Assembly (NCBI GenBank): GCA_023392075.1
Contig: JAEVZU010000067.1
Location: 1 to 64,000, forward strand
DNA: 64,000 nucleotides
Direction of reading: 5' to 3'
Source of the DNA: Bacillota bacterium
GTDB taxonomy: Bacteria; Bacillota; Clostridia; Acetivibrionales; DSM-1351
The notes beneath the pieces are model-generated. The model searched no databases and was not told where the DNA came from. It saw only the letters and a list, made by a program, of their open reading frames with translations. This document shows, piece by piece, positions 25,799-36,360 of the stretch; the stretch's first letter is position 1, and every line of letters starts with the position of its first letter. The translations under genes and the position numbers were made by a program.

Positions 25799-27598
25799 TT
25801 GCTGAAAAATGTAAGTTATCATACGAAACTGCTGTTGGCATATTCTACAATAATAGGACTTTTGTTTCTGATATTCATAAGCATTTATTATGAGGTTCAG
25901 GTAAAAAATTTGAAAAAATCCTCTCAGGACGCTCTGATTCAAATGACTTCCAGAGTTTCCGACCAGTTTAAGGGAGTACTGGACGAAATGAGCCGTATTT
26001 CACGCGGGATTGCTATCAGCGGCGATGTTCAGGCTGCGATGAATGAAATTGCACAGGACGAGACACCGGAGAATTATTTTTATTTCCATCCCCAGGAAAA
26101 AAGCCGGATACAGGATGTTATTATCGGTCTTAACGGTACGTATTTCAATAACCGGAGTTTTAATGTAATATCAAAAAATTACGATTATGTGGGCGTGGAT
26201 ATCTATAATGGTGTGACACTGGACAAGAAGGCCCTTTCCCGGATTACCTGGATTCGCCATGTACTGGAAAACAATATCAGCAAATATATTTCACCTGTTT
26301 CAGAGGATATGTATGGAAGAACAGGTAATGAAACCTTTTCCTTCGTAAGACTGATTCAAAATGAATATAAGACCTATGGAGTAATTGATGTTCAGTTTGA
26401 AAGAACTTACCTGGATAAAATATTTACCATGGAGTTGTCAGGCTATCCGGTGCATACCGTGGTGGTAAAAGACAGCGATACAATGTTTTATTCGACAGAC
26501 GGAGCGCCGGCCGGAGCCATGGAACCGCTGGTCCGGAACTGTGAGGTAAGACCCGGCAGCCAGACGATCCAGTCAATGTCTCTGGACGGGAAAAAATATA
26601 TCGTTTGCTCCACTTCGCTCAATGACTATGATATGAAGCTTTATTTGCTGGTTAATACCGAGCATTACCTGGCTTCTGTGAATAATACCACCACGGTTTT
26701 TGTCGTATGTGCGGTTATCATACTTGCAGCATTGTTATTGATTGTCTATGCGGTGACACAAAGCCTTTACAAGCCTATCAGGCAACTTCGTGACAATGTG
26801 AGCCGTATTGATTATGCTACCATTTCCGTTGATCTGCAGGTTGCTGATACCAACAATGAGGTAACTCAGCTTACCCGTGCCTTTGAAAAAATGCTGGAGG
26901 ATATAAGGCATGCGACGGGAGAACTGATGCAGCTTCGCACCAGAGAAATCCAGGCTTATTATAAAATGCTCCAGGCCCAGATCAATCCCCACTTTATGCA
27001 TAATATTCTCGCTGTTATCGGAATGATGGGCAGGCAAAAAAATGCGCCTGAAATTATGGATATGTGCTCTGCCCTTACCAGAATGCTGAGCTATTCTACC
27101 GATACAACCCAATCAACCGTTACCATGCAGCAGGAAATCGAACATGTGTCAAATTATCTGAAATTAATGAAATACCGGTATCTTGATTATCTTGAGTATA
27201 CGCTGGAGATTGATGAACGTTTAAAACAGGTAAACATCCCTAAATTTGTTCTCCAGCCCATTGCGGAAAACTGCTTTCAGCACAGCCTGCAGGATGCCGA
27301 GCCCCCATACAAAATCACAATCCGGGGAAGTATTGATGAAAATGGCTGGAATATTGCGGTGGGGGATAACGGAAGAGGCTTCACAGAGGAAGCTGTAGCC
27401 CGGTTAAAGGAACAATTTGAAACTGTAAACCGGGAAATTGCCGATGGCATGTTTTCTTCCGATTTCCAGATCGGCGGGCTGGCACTTATAAATACGTACG
27501 GCAGATTACGCCTGTATTCCAATGGGAAGATCCGGCTTGATCTGAGCAATGCTCCGGGCGGAGGATCCAGAGTGGTAATTTCATTTGATGGGGAGTGA
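25799..27598 (+). CDS. YesM-type sensor histidine kinase
   Basis: A 599-residue kinase: transmembrane helix near 12-32, a large extracellular sensor region, a second helix near 298-322, HAMP, and the His_kinase module with QAQINPHFMHNILAVIG (phospho-acceptor His in NPHF), then HATPase motifs (VGDNGRGF, GGLALINTYGRL). The start is TTG at 25799 with GGAGG at 25786-25790. It pairs with the YesN-type regulator that starts 6 bp downstream. It probably senses a sugar, or the sugar-loaded binding protein of transporter 1. Confidence 0.92.
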   Translation: MLKNVSYHTKLLLAYSTIIGLLFLIFISIYYEVQVKNLKKSSQDALIQMTSRVSDQFKGVLDEMSRISRGIAISGDVQAAMNEIAQDETPENYFYFHPQEKSRIQDVIIGLNGTYFNNRSFNVISKNYDYVGVDIYNGVTLDKKALSRITWIRHVLENNISKYISPVSEDMYGRTGNETFSFVRLIQNEYKTYGVIDVQFERTYLDKIFTMELSGYPVHTVVVKDSDTMFYSTDGAPAGAMEPLVRNCEVRPGSQTIQSMSLDGKKYIVCSTSLNDYDMKLYLLVNTEHYLASVNNTTTVFVVCAVIILAALLLIVYAVTQSLYKPIRQLRDNVSRIDYATISVDLQVADTNNEVTQLTRAFEKMLEDIRHATGELMQLRTREIQAYYKMLQAQINPHFMHNILAVIGMMGRQKNAPEIMDMCSALTRMLSYSTDTTQSTVTMQQEIEHVSNYLKLMKYRYLDYLEYTLEIDERLKQVNIPKFVLQPIAENCFQHSLQDAEPPYKITIRGSIDENGWNIAVGDNGRGFTEEAVARLKEQFETVNREIADGMFSSDFQIGGLALINTYGRLRLYSNGKIRLDLSNAPGGGSRVVISFDGE

Positions 27599-27603
27599 TA
27601 ACT

Positions 27604-29160
27604 ATGGCAAGATTGCTTATTGTGGAAGACGAGCCGGCAATTCAGAACGGGATTAAGGCTATGATTCCGGACTTGAATCTTCCGGTGCAGATTGTGGGAG
27701 CCTGCTTCAACGGAAAAAGTGCACTGGAAAGCCTGGAGACGCTTCAGCCTGATATTGTGCTTACCGATATAAAAATGCCGGGTATGAACGGTCTGGAACT
27801 TATTCAAAAGTCCCGTGAGGTTTTTCCTTCCATAGAATATATTATTCTCAGCGGATACAGTGATTTTGAATATGTAAGGACAGCCATGCAGTACGGTGTC
27901 AATGATTATATATTGAAGCCTTTTACCGATCAGGAATTCCGGGAGGTAATGAAAAAGGTATGCGAAAAGGTTGAAAACAAGAAAATGTACAATTACAGGC
28001 GGTATATACAGGATATGTTGTTTGGTAATTATCCTGAGAAAGATAAAAGGATGGAAGTATTTCCCGAATACCGTCAGCATTATCTGGCACTTCTGTGCCT
28101 GGGAGCCTTTTCGGTACGTTCCGTAGATTTTATAACACCTGACTACACAGTATGGAATTGGTCGGAAATAGAGAAGAGGATTAATAATAAAATGGGAAAG
28201 AGCGGACAGTGCTGTGTTCTTGATGCCAAGGTGGCCAACGAGAAGATCGTTTTTCTTTCTGTCACGGATGAGAGCGTAATGCATGTAAAAAGGTTTGTCA
28301 ATGAGACAAGCGATTATGCAAAGCAGCTGGACATGCCGCTGACAATTGCACTGAGCAGACCTTTTGAAAATCTGGAGCAGCTTAACAAAATCCATTATGA
28401 AGCCAGGATAAATTTGAGCAACCGCATTGTGCCGGGTAAAAGCAGTGTGATTATACCAGAGGATACTGCACCAATCGAAAATTATGTTGCTATCAAAAGC
28501 CAGCAGCGCAAAGATATCCAGGAATTGCTCAGCAATGAGAACCTTGCCGGGGTGATAGATCATTTTTTACTGCTGGCCGAGGAATGGCAGAAAGCAAAGC
28601 TGCCGCAGGTAATCTGTGAATTCAGTGCCAAATACCTGGTTTCTGAAATATATAACCGGTACGATTGCCTTCAGAAGTTGTATCTGCTGGAGGCTTTGCT
28701 TGCAAAGGTGGAACGGGCTGTATGTACATCAACCGGCTTCAGTGATTTCAAGGAAGGCATAGTACGCATTATGCGGGATATTGAGGAGGACATCGGAAGA
28801 TCAAAGATAAATCTTAATGTGCATGAGGTGGTAGAACGGATTTACCGGTATATATGCGAGCACTACACCGAGGCTGTTTCTCTTGAGCAGCTGTCAAGAA
28901 AATTCGGATATCATGTAAGTTATATTTCAAATACCTTTACGGGAATCAAGGGCATCTCCCCCATGAAACTGATAACAAATCTCCGGATTGCAAAGGCAAA
29001 GGAAATGCTTGCGGATTCCAAATGGCCGTTAAAAGAAATTGCCGCAATGACTGGCTACAATGATGTGAATTATTTCAGCAGGATATTTAAGGATGTGGTG
29101 GGGGTAAGCCCGAAGCAGTACAGGAAAAGTATACGACAGGGGGAGGTTGATAAAATATGA
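27604..29160 (+). CDS. YesN-type response regulator (receiver plus AraC HTH)
   Basis: A 518-residue regulator. Receiver domain with VEDEP, phospho-Asp in VLTDIKMPGMNG (near residue 54) and YILKPF, a long middle region, and a C-terminal AraC double HTH (LEQLSRKFGYHVSYISNTFTGIKG, IAAMTGYNDVNYFSRIFKDVVGVSPKQYR). Expected to activate the neighbouring transporter and glycosidase genes. ATG 27604 is preferred over a GTG at 27595 because of the GGGGAG spacing. Its last bases overlap the GH42 start (ATGA). Confidence 0.92.
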   Translation: MARLLIVEDEPAIQNGIKAMIPDLNLPVQIVGACFNGKSALESLETLQPDIVLTDIKMPGMNGLELIQKSREVFPSIEYIILSGYSDFEYVRTAMQYGVNDYILKPFTDQEFREVMKKVCEKVENKKMYNYRRYIQDMLFGNYPEKDKRMEVFPEYRQHYLALLCLGAFSVRSVDFITPDYTVWNWSEIEKRINNKMGKSGQCCVLDAKVANEKIVFLSVTDESVMHVKRFVNETSDYAKQLDMPLTIALSRPFENLEQLNKIHYEARINLSNRIVPGKSSVIIPEDTAPIENYVAIKSQQRKDIQELLSNENLAGVIDHFLLLAEEWQKAKLPQVICEFSAKYLVSEIYNRYDCLQKLYLLEALLAKVERAVCTSTGFSDFKEGIVRIMRDIEEDIGRSKINLNVHEVVERIYRYICEHYTEAVSLEQLSRKFGYHVSYISNTFTGIKGISPMKLITNLRIAKAKEMLADSKWPLKEIAAMTGYNDVNYFSRIFKDVVGVSPKQYRKSIRQGEVDKI

Positions 29161-31169
29161 GTATTTTTTTTGGAGTGGATTATTATCCCGAACATTGGCC
29201 CAGGGAGCGTTGGGAAACAGATGCCTCTATGATGCAGGAAATGGGACTGCAGGTTGTCAGGCTGGGGGAATTCTCCTGGGCCAGGTTTGAGCCCGGAATG
29301 GGAGAGTTTCATTTTGAGTGGCTGGATGAAGCAATTGAGATTCTCGGGAAAAACGGGATACGTACTGTGCTTGGTACACCAACGGCGGCACCGCCTGCCT
29401 GGATAATCGAACGGAATCCTGAAATACTTCCGTTGGATTCCGACGGCCTTGTAAAAGGTTTCGGAGGAAGACACCATGACTGCCAGAGCAGTTCGGTGTA
29501 CAGGGAGCATATCCGCCGCCTGGTAACGGCAATGGCCGGGCACTATAGGGACAATCCGGATGTAATTGGCTGGCAGATTGACAATGAGCTGGGAAACAGC
29601 CATGAGAACCTGTGCATGTGCGATTCCTGCAAGGCACATTTTCAGCAGTGGCTGAAAAGGAAATATAAAAATGTTGAAATACTGAACAGGGAATGGGGAA
29701 CCTGTTTCTGGAGCCAGGACTATGACAAATTCGAGCAGGTACCGGTTCCAAGAAAGACGCCCACAGCCCATAATCCTTCTCTTTTACTGGACTGGAAGCG
29801 CTTTTGCTCGGATTTGATAGTGGATTTCCAACAGTTCCAGGTAGATATTATCAGGGAAATATGTCCACACCATTTTATAACCCATAACATGATGGGCTTA
29901 TATGATAAAACCGATTATTTCGAACTGGGCCGGAATCTTGACTTTGCCTCAAACGACCAGTATCCTACAGGATATTATTTTGAAAGCGGAGAAGGACAGC
30001 CGGATTTTGAGATTTCGGCATGCCTTGACTTTATCAGGGGAGTAAAAAAGAAGAATTTCTGGATGATGGAACTGGAAGCAGGCCCCACCGGCGGTGCCAT
30101 TATAGGCAGAACGCCGCGGCCCGGTCAGCTGAGGCTGTGGACCATGCACTGTGTGGCACACGGCGCTGATACCATTGTGTATTTCCGGTGGAGAACCTGC
30201 ACGGTAGGAACGGAGCAGTACTGGCATGGGATTTTGCCCCACAGCGGTATTCCGGGCAGACGGTATGAGGAATTAAAAAAGACCATTGCAGAAATGGCTC
30301 CGGTCATGGAGGATATCCATGGAGTGGTAACAAAAGCCCGGGTGGCCGTTCTCTTTTCCTATGATCAGGACTGGGCTTTTCAGATACAGCCTCATCATCC
30401 CGAACTCAACTATGTTGACCAGGTAAAGAAATATTATGACGGGTTCTACAAACGCAATGTTCCCATAGATTTTATAAGCGAAAAGGATGATTTTTCAGCT
30501 TACAGTTTGGTAATTGCACCCCTGCAGATTCTCATGACACCTGAGCTGGAGGCAAAATTTGAAAATTATGTGTCCAATGGCGGAAATCTGGTGCTTACAA
30601 TGCGGACAGGCGTAAAAAATATCAACAGTGTATGTGAGATGGACAGGGAACTGCCTGGGGAATTGGGCAGGCTTACCGGCCTTGTGATAAAGGATTATGA
30701 CTGCCTTCTGGATATGGAGGTTGAAGTTGAATGGAAAAATGGCGGAGAGAGGGGAAAAGCCCGGAAATGGTGTGATATTGTTACACTGAAGGGTGCAAAG
30801 GTGCTTGCAGAGTATAAGGGAGAATTCTACAGGGATACTCCTGCAATTACCGGGAACGATTTTGGCAAAGGCAAAGCTTTCTATATTGCCACAGAGCCGG
30901 ATGAACCTCTGATGAACATACTGACGGATTATCTGATATCCGGACTGTCCCTTCCAAGCTGGGGCGCTTCACCGGACGGGGTAGAGCTTGCTGTAAGGAA
31001 CGGCAGAAAAAACGACTATATGTTTGCCATAAATCATACAAATAAGGCCCAAAGCCTTGATATCGATCAGGCCTGGAGGCCGGTATCCTCCGGTTATGGC
31101 GGCATGATAGGAGAATATGGGGTAGAAATTTTTACACGGACAGCAAGGGGGAAAAAGGATGGACAGTAA
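29157..31169 (+). CDS. GH42 beta-galactosidase
   Basis: A 670-residue cytoplasmic enzyme without signal peptide. GVDYYPEHWPRERWETD opens the TIM barrel; QIDNELGN near 141-148 holds the acid/base Glu and MELEAGPTGG near 304-313 the nucleophile Glu. The CMCDSC segment gives the zinc-site cysteines seen in several GH42 enzymes. The trimerisation and C-terminal domains follow. GH42 enzymes remove beta-galactose from oligosaccharides such as galactans and galactosylated side chains. Coupled to the regulator upstream by ATGA and to the GH106-like gene downstream by an 11-bp overlap. Confidence 0.94.
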   Translation: MSIFFGVDYYPEHWPRERWETDASMMQEMGLQVVRLGEFSWARFEPGMGEFHFEWLDEAIEILGKNGIRTVLGTPTAAPPAWIIERNPEILPLDSDGLVKGFGGRHHDCQSSSVYREHIRRLVTAMAGHYRDNPDVIGWQIDNELGNSHENLCMCDSCKAHFQQWLKRKYKNVEILNREWGTCFWSQDYDKFEQVPVPRKTPTAHNPSLLLDWKRFCSDLIVDFQQFQVDIIREICPHHFITHNMMGLYDKTDYFELGRNLDFASNDQYPTGYYFESGEGQPDFEISACLDFIRGVKKKNFWMMELEAGPTGGAIIGRTPRPGQLRLWTMHCVAHGADTIVYFRWRTCTVGTEQYWHGILPHSGIPGRRYEELKKTIAEMAPVMEDIHGVVTKARVAVLFSYDQDWAFQIQPHHPELNYVDQVKKYYDGFYKRNVPIDFISEKDDFSAYSLVIAPLQILMTPELEAKFENYVSNGGNLVLTMRTGVKNINSVCEMDRELPGELGRLTGLVIKDYDCLLDMEVEVEWKNGGERGKARKWCDIVTLKGAKVLAEYKGEFYRDTPAITGNDFGKGKAFYIATEPDEPLMNILTDYLISGLSLPSWGASPDGVELAVRNGRKNDYMFAINHTNKAQSLDIDQAWRPVSSGYGGMIGEYGVEIFTRTARGKKDGQ

Positions 31170-33768
31170 ACTGCAGCAGGTTTTAAAGAACCGTCAGGAT
31201 AATTATATATTTCCGTTTTTCTGGCAGCACGGAGAAGCTCCGGAGGTTCTTCTGGAGGAAATGAAGCGTATCCGTGAAAGCAATGTTTCTGCTGTATGTG
31301 TGGAATCAAGGCCTCATCCGGATTTTGCCGGAGAACACTGGTGGCGTGATATGGACCTTATTATGCAGGAGGCGCGCACGAATAATATGCAGGTATGGCT
31401 TCTGGATGACGACAGTTTTCCAACCGGTCACGCCAATGGTGCATTTTCAGGTGCCCATAAGGATTTAGCCAATCTTTTTTTGACCGAATGGCATGCCGAT
31501 GTGAACGGTCCTCTGAAAAAGAGCGCCATGCCGGTGGATTCCGTGCTTGGAGAGGGAGATGAACTTATAGCTGTAACGGCTTATCCCAGGACCGATGCGG
31601 AAACAGGGGATATTGATCTCGAACAGGGAGTTGATTTGACGGCTCAGGTGCGCAGCGGCTGGCTTCGCTGGGATGTACCACGGGGCTTATGGAGAGTGTT
31701 CATAATATATACCACCCACCACGGTGACGGCAAGCTGGATTATTTTAACATCCTGGATTCTCAATCCGTCGGCGTGCTGATTGATCAGGTATACAGGCCT
31801 CATTACGAAAGGTATCGTGAGGATTTCGGCAAAACCTTTATGGGTTTTTTTTCCGACGAGCAGGAATTTGGCAATTTGCCGGGCTACGATTTTCAGGCCC
31901 GGCTGGGAAAGGGTATGAAATTTATCCCCTGGAGCGGAGAACTTGGAGCGAGATTGGAGCATCGCTGGAAGGACAGTTTCTCTATCTGCCTTGCAGCACT
32001 GTGGTTTTATGCAGGACAGGCTGCAGAAAAAATCCGCTATGCCTATATGGATGAAGTGACACGCCAGCTGGAGAGCGCGTTCTCAAAACAAATTTACCGG
32101 TGGTGCAGCCAGCGCGGGGTTTCACATATCGGACACATTATAGAGGACGATAATTCCCACGGAAGGCTGGGCTGCAGCACTGGCCATTATTTTAGAAGTA
32201 TTTCGGGAATGGGTATGGCAGGGATCGATGTAGTACTGCTGCAGATCATGCCCGGACTCACCCAGACTGTCCATCAATGGGTAGCATCCGACAGGGACGG
32301 GGAATTTTTCCATTTCGGGCTGGCAAAGATGGGAAGTTCCCTGGCCCACATTGATGCAAAAAAAGAAGGAAGGGCAATGTGTGAGATTTTTGGGGCCTAC
32401 GGCTGGCAGGAAGGCATTTCTCTTATGAAATGGCTGGCTGATCATATGTTGAGCCGGGGTATCAACCACTTTGTTCCCCACGCTTTTTCTCCGAAGGCTT
32501 TTCCGGATCCCGACTGTCCGCCGCATTTTTATGCCGGAGGGAATCATCCCCAATACAGGTATTTTGGGGAGCTGATGGCTTATATGAACCGTATGAGTCA
32601 TTTGTTTTCCGGAGGACGCTATCTGGCGGAGGTTGCGGTGCTGTACCATGCCGACGCCGAATGGGCGGGAGCTGCCATGTTGTTTCAGAAGCCGCTCAGA
32701 GCATTGATGGAGTGTCAGATGGAATGTGATGTTGTTCCAAATGATTTATTTGCAGACCCTGAAAAATATGGTATGAAATTTGATACACTGCTTCACGCAG
32801 GTACACAGGACTACCGGGCATTGGTAATTCCGTATTGCGAATATATTCCGCAGGCAGTGGCTCGTTTTGCGGGTGAGGCTGTACAAAAAGGGTATCCGGT
32901 ATTTTTACTGGATGCTGTACCCAGGGCTGTTTGCGAGGATATACCGGATGAGGCTGAAGTGTTGAAGAAGCTGGCCGCCGTACCGGTGGCTACACTTGAA
33001 ACGCTTGCGGGAATGGTACAGCGGGCTATGGAGCCTGCAATAAGGACGGACGGAATTTTCCCTGGTCTGCGAACCTACTCCTACCGGAATGACAGCGGGA
33101 TTTGCATATACTGCTTTAATGAGGATACCGTACACGTTGTAAATACGGTTGTAACGGCGGCATTTCAGGAATGCATGGGGAAGGTCTTGAGATTGGACGG
33201 GTGGAAAAACAAGCTTTACAGCCTGTGTTCTGAGAATTCTGAAGGTAAAACATCTTTCCGGCTGCAACTGGCACCGGGGGAAGCTTCCGTTATCATTTTA
33301 ACGGATGAAGCTCCGGATGCACCGTCCTTTACACCCGTAGACGGCTATGAAAAACTGCAGGGTACATGGAGGGTCTCTTGTGCAGATGTGCACGAATATC
33401 CTGATTTCAAGTGGCTGCGCGACATCGGGGAAGAGGAAGCTTTTCCGGATTTAACCGATTGGGCGGCCGAAGGTAAGTTCAACGGTATGGTGCGCTATGA
33501 AACCATTATTTTTGAGAAGGAAGGGCCACGCCAGGTTGCTCTTTCGCTTGGCGGCCAGCCGGATGCCGTGGAGGCTTTTGTAAACGGAAAGTCCTGCGGC
33601 AGGCGCATTGGTACCCCCTATGATTTCGAGCTGGTGCTGGAGCAGGGAGAGAATATTATTACACTTGAACTTTCGACTACACCGGTATGGCGGGCAGGAG
33701 ATGCATGGTCGGCTCTTGCAGTGCTGCCTCCCTTCGGGCTGCAGGAACGTCCGCTGCTGAGGGTATAA
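31159..33768 (+). CDS. GH106-like large glycoside hydrolase (putative alpha-L-rhamnosidase relative)
   Basis: An 869-residue cytoplasmic protein. The N-terminus (PFFWQHGEAPEVLLEEMKRI, then ESRPHPDFAG, WWRDMDLIMQEARTNNMQVW, LLDDDSFPTGHANG) resembles GH106 and related TIM-barrel enzymes. The acidic FFSDEQEFGN near 228-237 fits a catalytic-site segment, and a beta-sandwich carbohydrate-binding-like domain ends the protein (LGGQPDAVEAFVNGKSCGRR). I cannot fix the family from sequence alone; alpha-L-rhamnosidase or a related activity is a guess. It overlaps the GH42 gene and precedes GH95, so all three probably act on one imported glycan. Confidence 0.7.
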   Translation: MDSKLQQVLKNRQDNYIFPFFWQHGEAPEVLLEEMKRIRESNVSAVCVESRPHPDFAGEHWWRDMDLIMQEARTNNMQVWLLDDDSFPTGHANGAFSGAHKDLANLFLTEWHADVNGPLKKSAMPVDSVLGEGDELIAVTAYPRTDAETGDIDLEQGVDLTAQVRSGWLRWDVPRGLWRVFIIYTTHHGDGKLDYFNILDSQSVGVLIDQVYRPHYERYREDFGKTFMGFFSDEQEFGNLPGYDFQARLGKGMKFIPWSGELGARLEHRWKDSFSICLAALWFYAGQAAEKIRYAYMDEVTRQLESAFSKQIYRWCSQRGVSHIGHIIEDDNSHGRLGCSTGHYFRSISGMGMAGIDVVLLQIMPGLTQTVHQWVASDRDGEFFHFGLAKMGSSLAHIDAKKEGRAMCEIFGAYGWQEGISLMKWLADHMLSRGINHFVPHAFSPKAFPDPDCPPHFYAGGNHPQYRYFGELMAYMNRMSHLFSGGRYLAEVAVLYHADAEWAGAAMLFQKPLRALMECQMECDVVPNDLFADPEKYGMKFDTLLHAGTQDYRALVIPYCEYIPQAVARFAGEAVQKGYPVFLLDAVPRAVCEDIPDEAEVLKKLAAVPVATLETLAGMVQRAMEPAIRTDGIFPGLRTYSYRNDSGICIYCFNEDTVHVVNTVVTAAFQECMGKVLRLDGWKNKLYSLCSENSEGKTSFRLQLAPGEASVIILTDEAPDAPSFTPVDGYEKLQGTWRVSCADVHEYPDFKWLRDIGEEEAFPDLTDWAAEGKFNGMVRYETIIFEKEGPRQVALSLGGQPDAVEAFVNGKSCGRRIGTPYDFELVLEQGENIITLELSTTPVWRAGDAWSALAVLPPFGLQERPLLRV

Positions 33769-33842
33769 GCCCGGCTTTAAACTTGACTTCACCTTATTGT
33801 GCGACCTATGCATATGTACAAACGATGAAATGGAGAATATAT

Positions 33843-36203
33843 ATGAGCTTGAATCTTAATTCCAAACTGTGGTATCAAAGGCCTGCCCGGGCTTTTAAAG
33901 AGGCTCTTCCCCTGGGAAACGGGCACATGGGAGCCATGGTCTACGGCTCCTGTCCCGGGGAGCGTATCAGTCTTAATTCGGATACACTATGGTCTGGAGT
34001 GCCCGGAGTAAAAGAGGTCCCCGTATCAGCCGGACAATTGTCACATGTACGCCGGCTGATTTTCAGCGGTAAGTACCATGAAGCGGAGAAGCTGATGGAG
34101 CAGGATATGCTGGGCTGCTGGAATGAATCCTATATGCCTTTGGGTACGCTGAACATCCGTTATAATGATGTGGCGGAATTCACCGAATACCGCAGAGAGC
34201 TTGACCTGGAAACAGCCATAGCGGCCACTGCTTTTGAGGCCGACGGAATTTTAATAAACAGTGAGGTTTTTATATCTTATCCTGCAAATATCATGGCTGT
34301 CAGAATCGTCAGTGAATCAGCTCAAAAGCTCAATATGGCGGTGCAACTGGAGAGCAGGCTGCAGTGCAAAGTGGATGAGAAGGGTGAAGACGGCCTGGTG
34401 CTGTTTGGAAATGCTCCGTCCCATGTGGAACCCAATTATGCCGGCACCCCGAATCCTGTTGTATATGATCCGGAAAACCCCGGGATGAGATTTCATATTC
34501 ATCTGAAAGCTCAAGTGAACGATGGAAAAGTAAGTACAAAAGCAGGAAAAATAACTATAGAGAATGCAAGCGAAGTTTTGCTGCTGCTGAGTACGGCCAA
34601 TGGGTACAGGGGTTATGACAGCCCTATGGAAGTGAAAGACGAAGTTATAGAGTCCTGCTGCAGAAAGCATATAACGGATGCCGGGAAAAAAGGCTACCTC
34701 TCTCTTAAGGAAGAGCATATTGCCGACCATCACGGTTTATACGGGCGTGTTGGTTTACAGCTGGGGGATGGGGAAAGAGACCTGTTCCCCACCGACGAGA
34801 GAATCCGGCGTTTTAAACAGGGAGAGAGGGACAACGGCTTGTTCAGTCTGCTCTTCAATTATGGCAGGTATCTTCTGATAGCAAGTTCACGGGAAGGCTC
34901 CCAGCCCGCCAATCTCCAGGGAATCTGGAATGAGGATATGAGGCCGGCCTGGAGCAGCAACTGGACAACAAATATCAATGTGGAAATGAATTACTGGCCG
35001 GCAGGTGTGTGTAATCTGAGCGACTGTGAAGCGCCGCTCATTGATATGGTCAGGGAACTGAAGGACAGTGGAGTAAAAACGGCCAGGCTGACTAATCACT
35101 GCAGCGGTTTTGCGGTGAATCACAATGTGGATATCTGGAGGCAGACAGCTCCTGTTTCCGGTCTGGCGAAATATGCCTACTGGCCTATGGCGGGAGTATG
35201 GTTGTGTTCTAATTTGTACGAACATTATTGTTTTACACAGGACAGAGAGTACCTCATTAAAACATGCTATCCGGTAATGAAAAGTGCTGCACGGTTTTGT
35301 CTGGACTGGCTGGTTGAAGGTGAGGACAGAAAGCTGCATACCTGTCCGTCCACTTCCCCGGAAAACAGCTTTTTTGATTCCGAGGGCCGCCCATGCAGCG
35401 TCAGCTATTCCTCTACCATGGATATGGCGTTGATCAGGGCGCTGTTCGGCAATATTATAGAAGCAAATGAGTGTTTTCACATGGATGACGGTTTTGCAGA
35501 AGTTTTGGCACAGAAGCTGCCGCTGCTGCCCGGATTCAAAATCGGCAGGTATGGTCAGCTTCAGGAGTGGGTCGAGGATTTCAGGGAAGTGGATGCCGGG
35601 CACAGGCATTTTGCGCCGGTTGTTGCCTTCCATCCCTTTTCTCTGATCAACCAGAATGCTACACCCGGGCTGGTACAGGCAGTGCACAGGCTGATAGACA
35701 GGCGGCTGGAAAACAGCAGCGGCCACATTGGCTGGAATTGTGCATGGCTTATCGGAATTTTTGCAAGGCTGAGGGAGAGCGGGAAGGCATACGACTATTG
35801 CAGGCAGTTCATTACTCACGCCATGTATGACAATCTCTTCGGGCTTCATCCCCCGCTGGGAGAAACTGAAGGTGAACTGGAGGTCTTCCAGATTGACGGC
35901 AATCTGGGAGCGGCCGCCGGCATTGCGGAAATTCTGCTGCAAAGCCATCTCGATGAGATTCTGCTTCTTCCTGCTCTGCCGGAAGAATGGGAGAATGGTT
36001 CGGTTGCCGGACTGAAGGCAAGGGGCGGCTTTGAAGTAAATATGGACTGGAACTCCGGAAAGCTGGTACTGGCAAAGCTTAAACCTGTAAAAACCGGCAG
36101 GGTAACGGTAAAGTACGGGGAGGCTTCCGTTGAATTTAGTGCAGAAGCCGGAATATGGCATGAGATAACACCGCATGGTGGTGAATTAATATTCCGGATT
36201 TAG
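33843..36203 (+). CDS. GH95 alpha-L-fucosidase (or alpha-L-galactosidase)
   Basis: A 786-residue inverting glycosidase. WYQRPARAFKEALPLGNGHMG and SLNSDTLWSG are the family's N-terminal signature. Catalytic-region motifs are present: NINVEMNYWPAG near 377 (the paired Asn), STSPENSF near 502 (general-acid Glu) and QIDGNLGAAAGIAEIL near 683 (Asp). GH95 cleaves alpha-1,2-linked L-fucose, as on xyloglucan side chains; some members act on L-galactose. No signal peptide, so it works on imported oligosaccharides. ATG 33843 has GGAG 8 bp upstream; a longer in-frame reading overlaps the previous gene. Confidence 0.92.
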   Translation: MSLNLNSKLWYQRPARAFKEALPLGNGHMGAMVYGSCPGERISLNSDTLWSGVPGVKEVPVSAGQLSHVRRLIFSGKYHEAEKLMEQDMLGCWNESYMPLGTLNIRYNDVAEFTEYRRELDLETAIAATAFEADGILINSEVFISYPANIMAVRIVSESAQKLNMAVQLESRLQCKVDEKGEDGLVLFGNAPSHVEPNYAGTPNPVVYDPENPGMRFHIHLKAQVNDGKVSTKAGKITIENASEVLLLLSTANGYRGYDSPMEVKDEVIESCCRKHITDAGKKGYLSLKEEHIADHHGLYGRVGLQLGDGERDLFPTDERIRRFKQGERDNGLFSLLFNYGRYLLIASSREGSQPANLQGIWNEDMRPAWSSNWTTNINVEMNYWPAGVCNLSDCEAPLIDMVRELKDSGVKTARLTNHCSGFAVNHNVDIWRQTAPVSGLAKYAYWPMAGVWLCSNLYEHYCFTQDREYLIKTCYPVMKSAARFCLDWLVEGEDRKLHTCPSTSPENSFFDSEGRPCSVSYSSTMDMALIRALFGNIIEANECFHMDDGFAEVLAQKLPLLPGFKIGRYGQLQEWVEDFREVDAGHRHFAPVVAFHPFSLINQNATPGLVQAVHRLIDRRLENSSGHIGWNCAWLIGIFARLRESGKAYDYCRQFITHAMYDNLFGLHPPLGETEGELEVFQIDGNLGAAAGIAEILLQSHLDEILLLPALPEEWENGSVAGLKARGGFEVNMDWNSGKLVLAKLKPVKTGRVTVKYGEASVEFSAEAGIWHEITPHGGELIFRI

Positions 36204-36360
36204 GATAACCAAATCTCCAGCTTTTTTCCAGGCTCCGTGCAGACAGTACGGAGCTTTCAGCATATAGTTTGGCCCGGCACCTGTACAGACAACCGTTCGG
36301 CAATATGGCAAAGACTATATGTTCGACGCAGGAATGATAATATTCCTCCAGTTGTATATG

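Noticed and set aside
27277..28563. Long open frame on the minus strand (428 codons)
   Set aside because: It is antisense to the YesM/YesN genes, has no start context and no recognisable protein; a codon-bias shadow.
34887..36176. Long open frame on the minus strand (429 codons)
   Set aside because: Antisense to the clearly real GH95 gene; no domain and no RBS.
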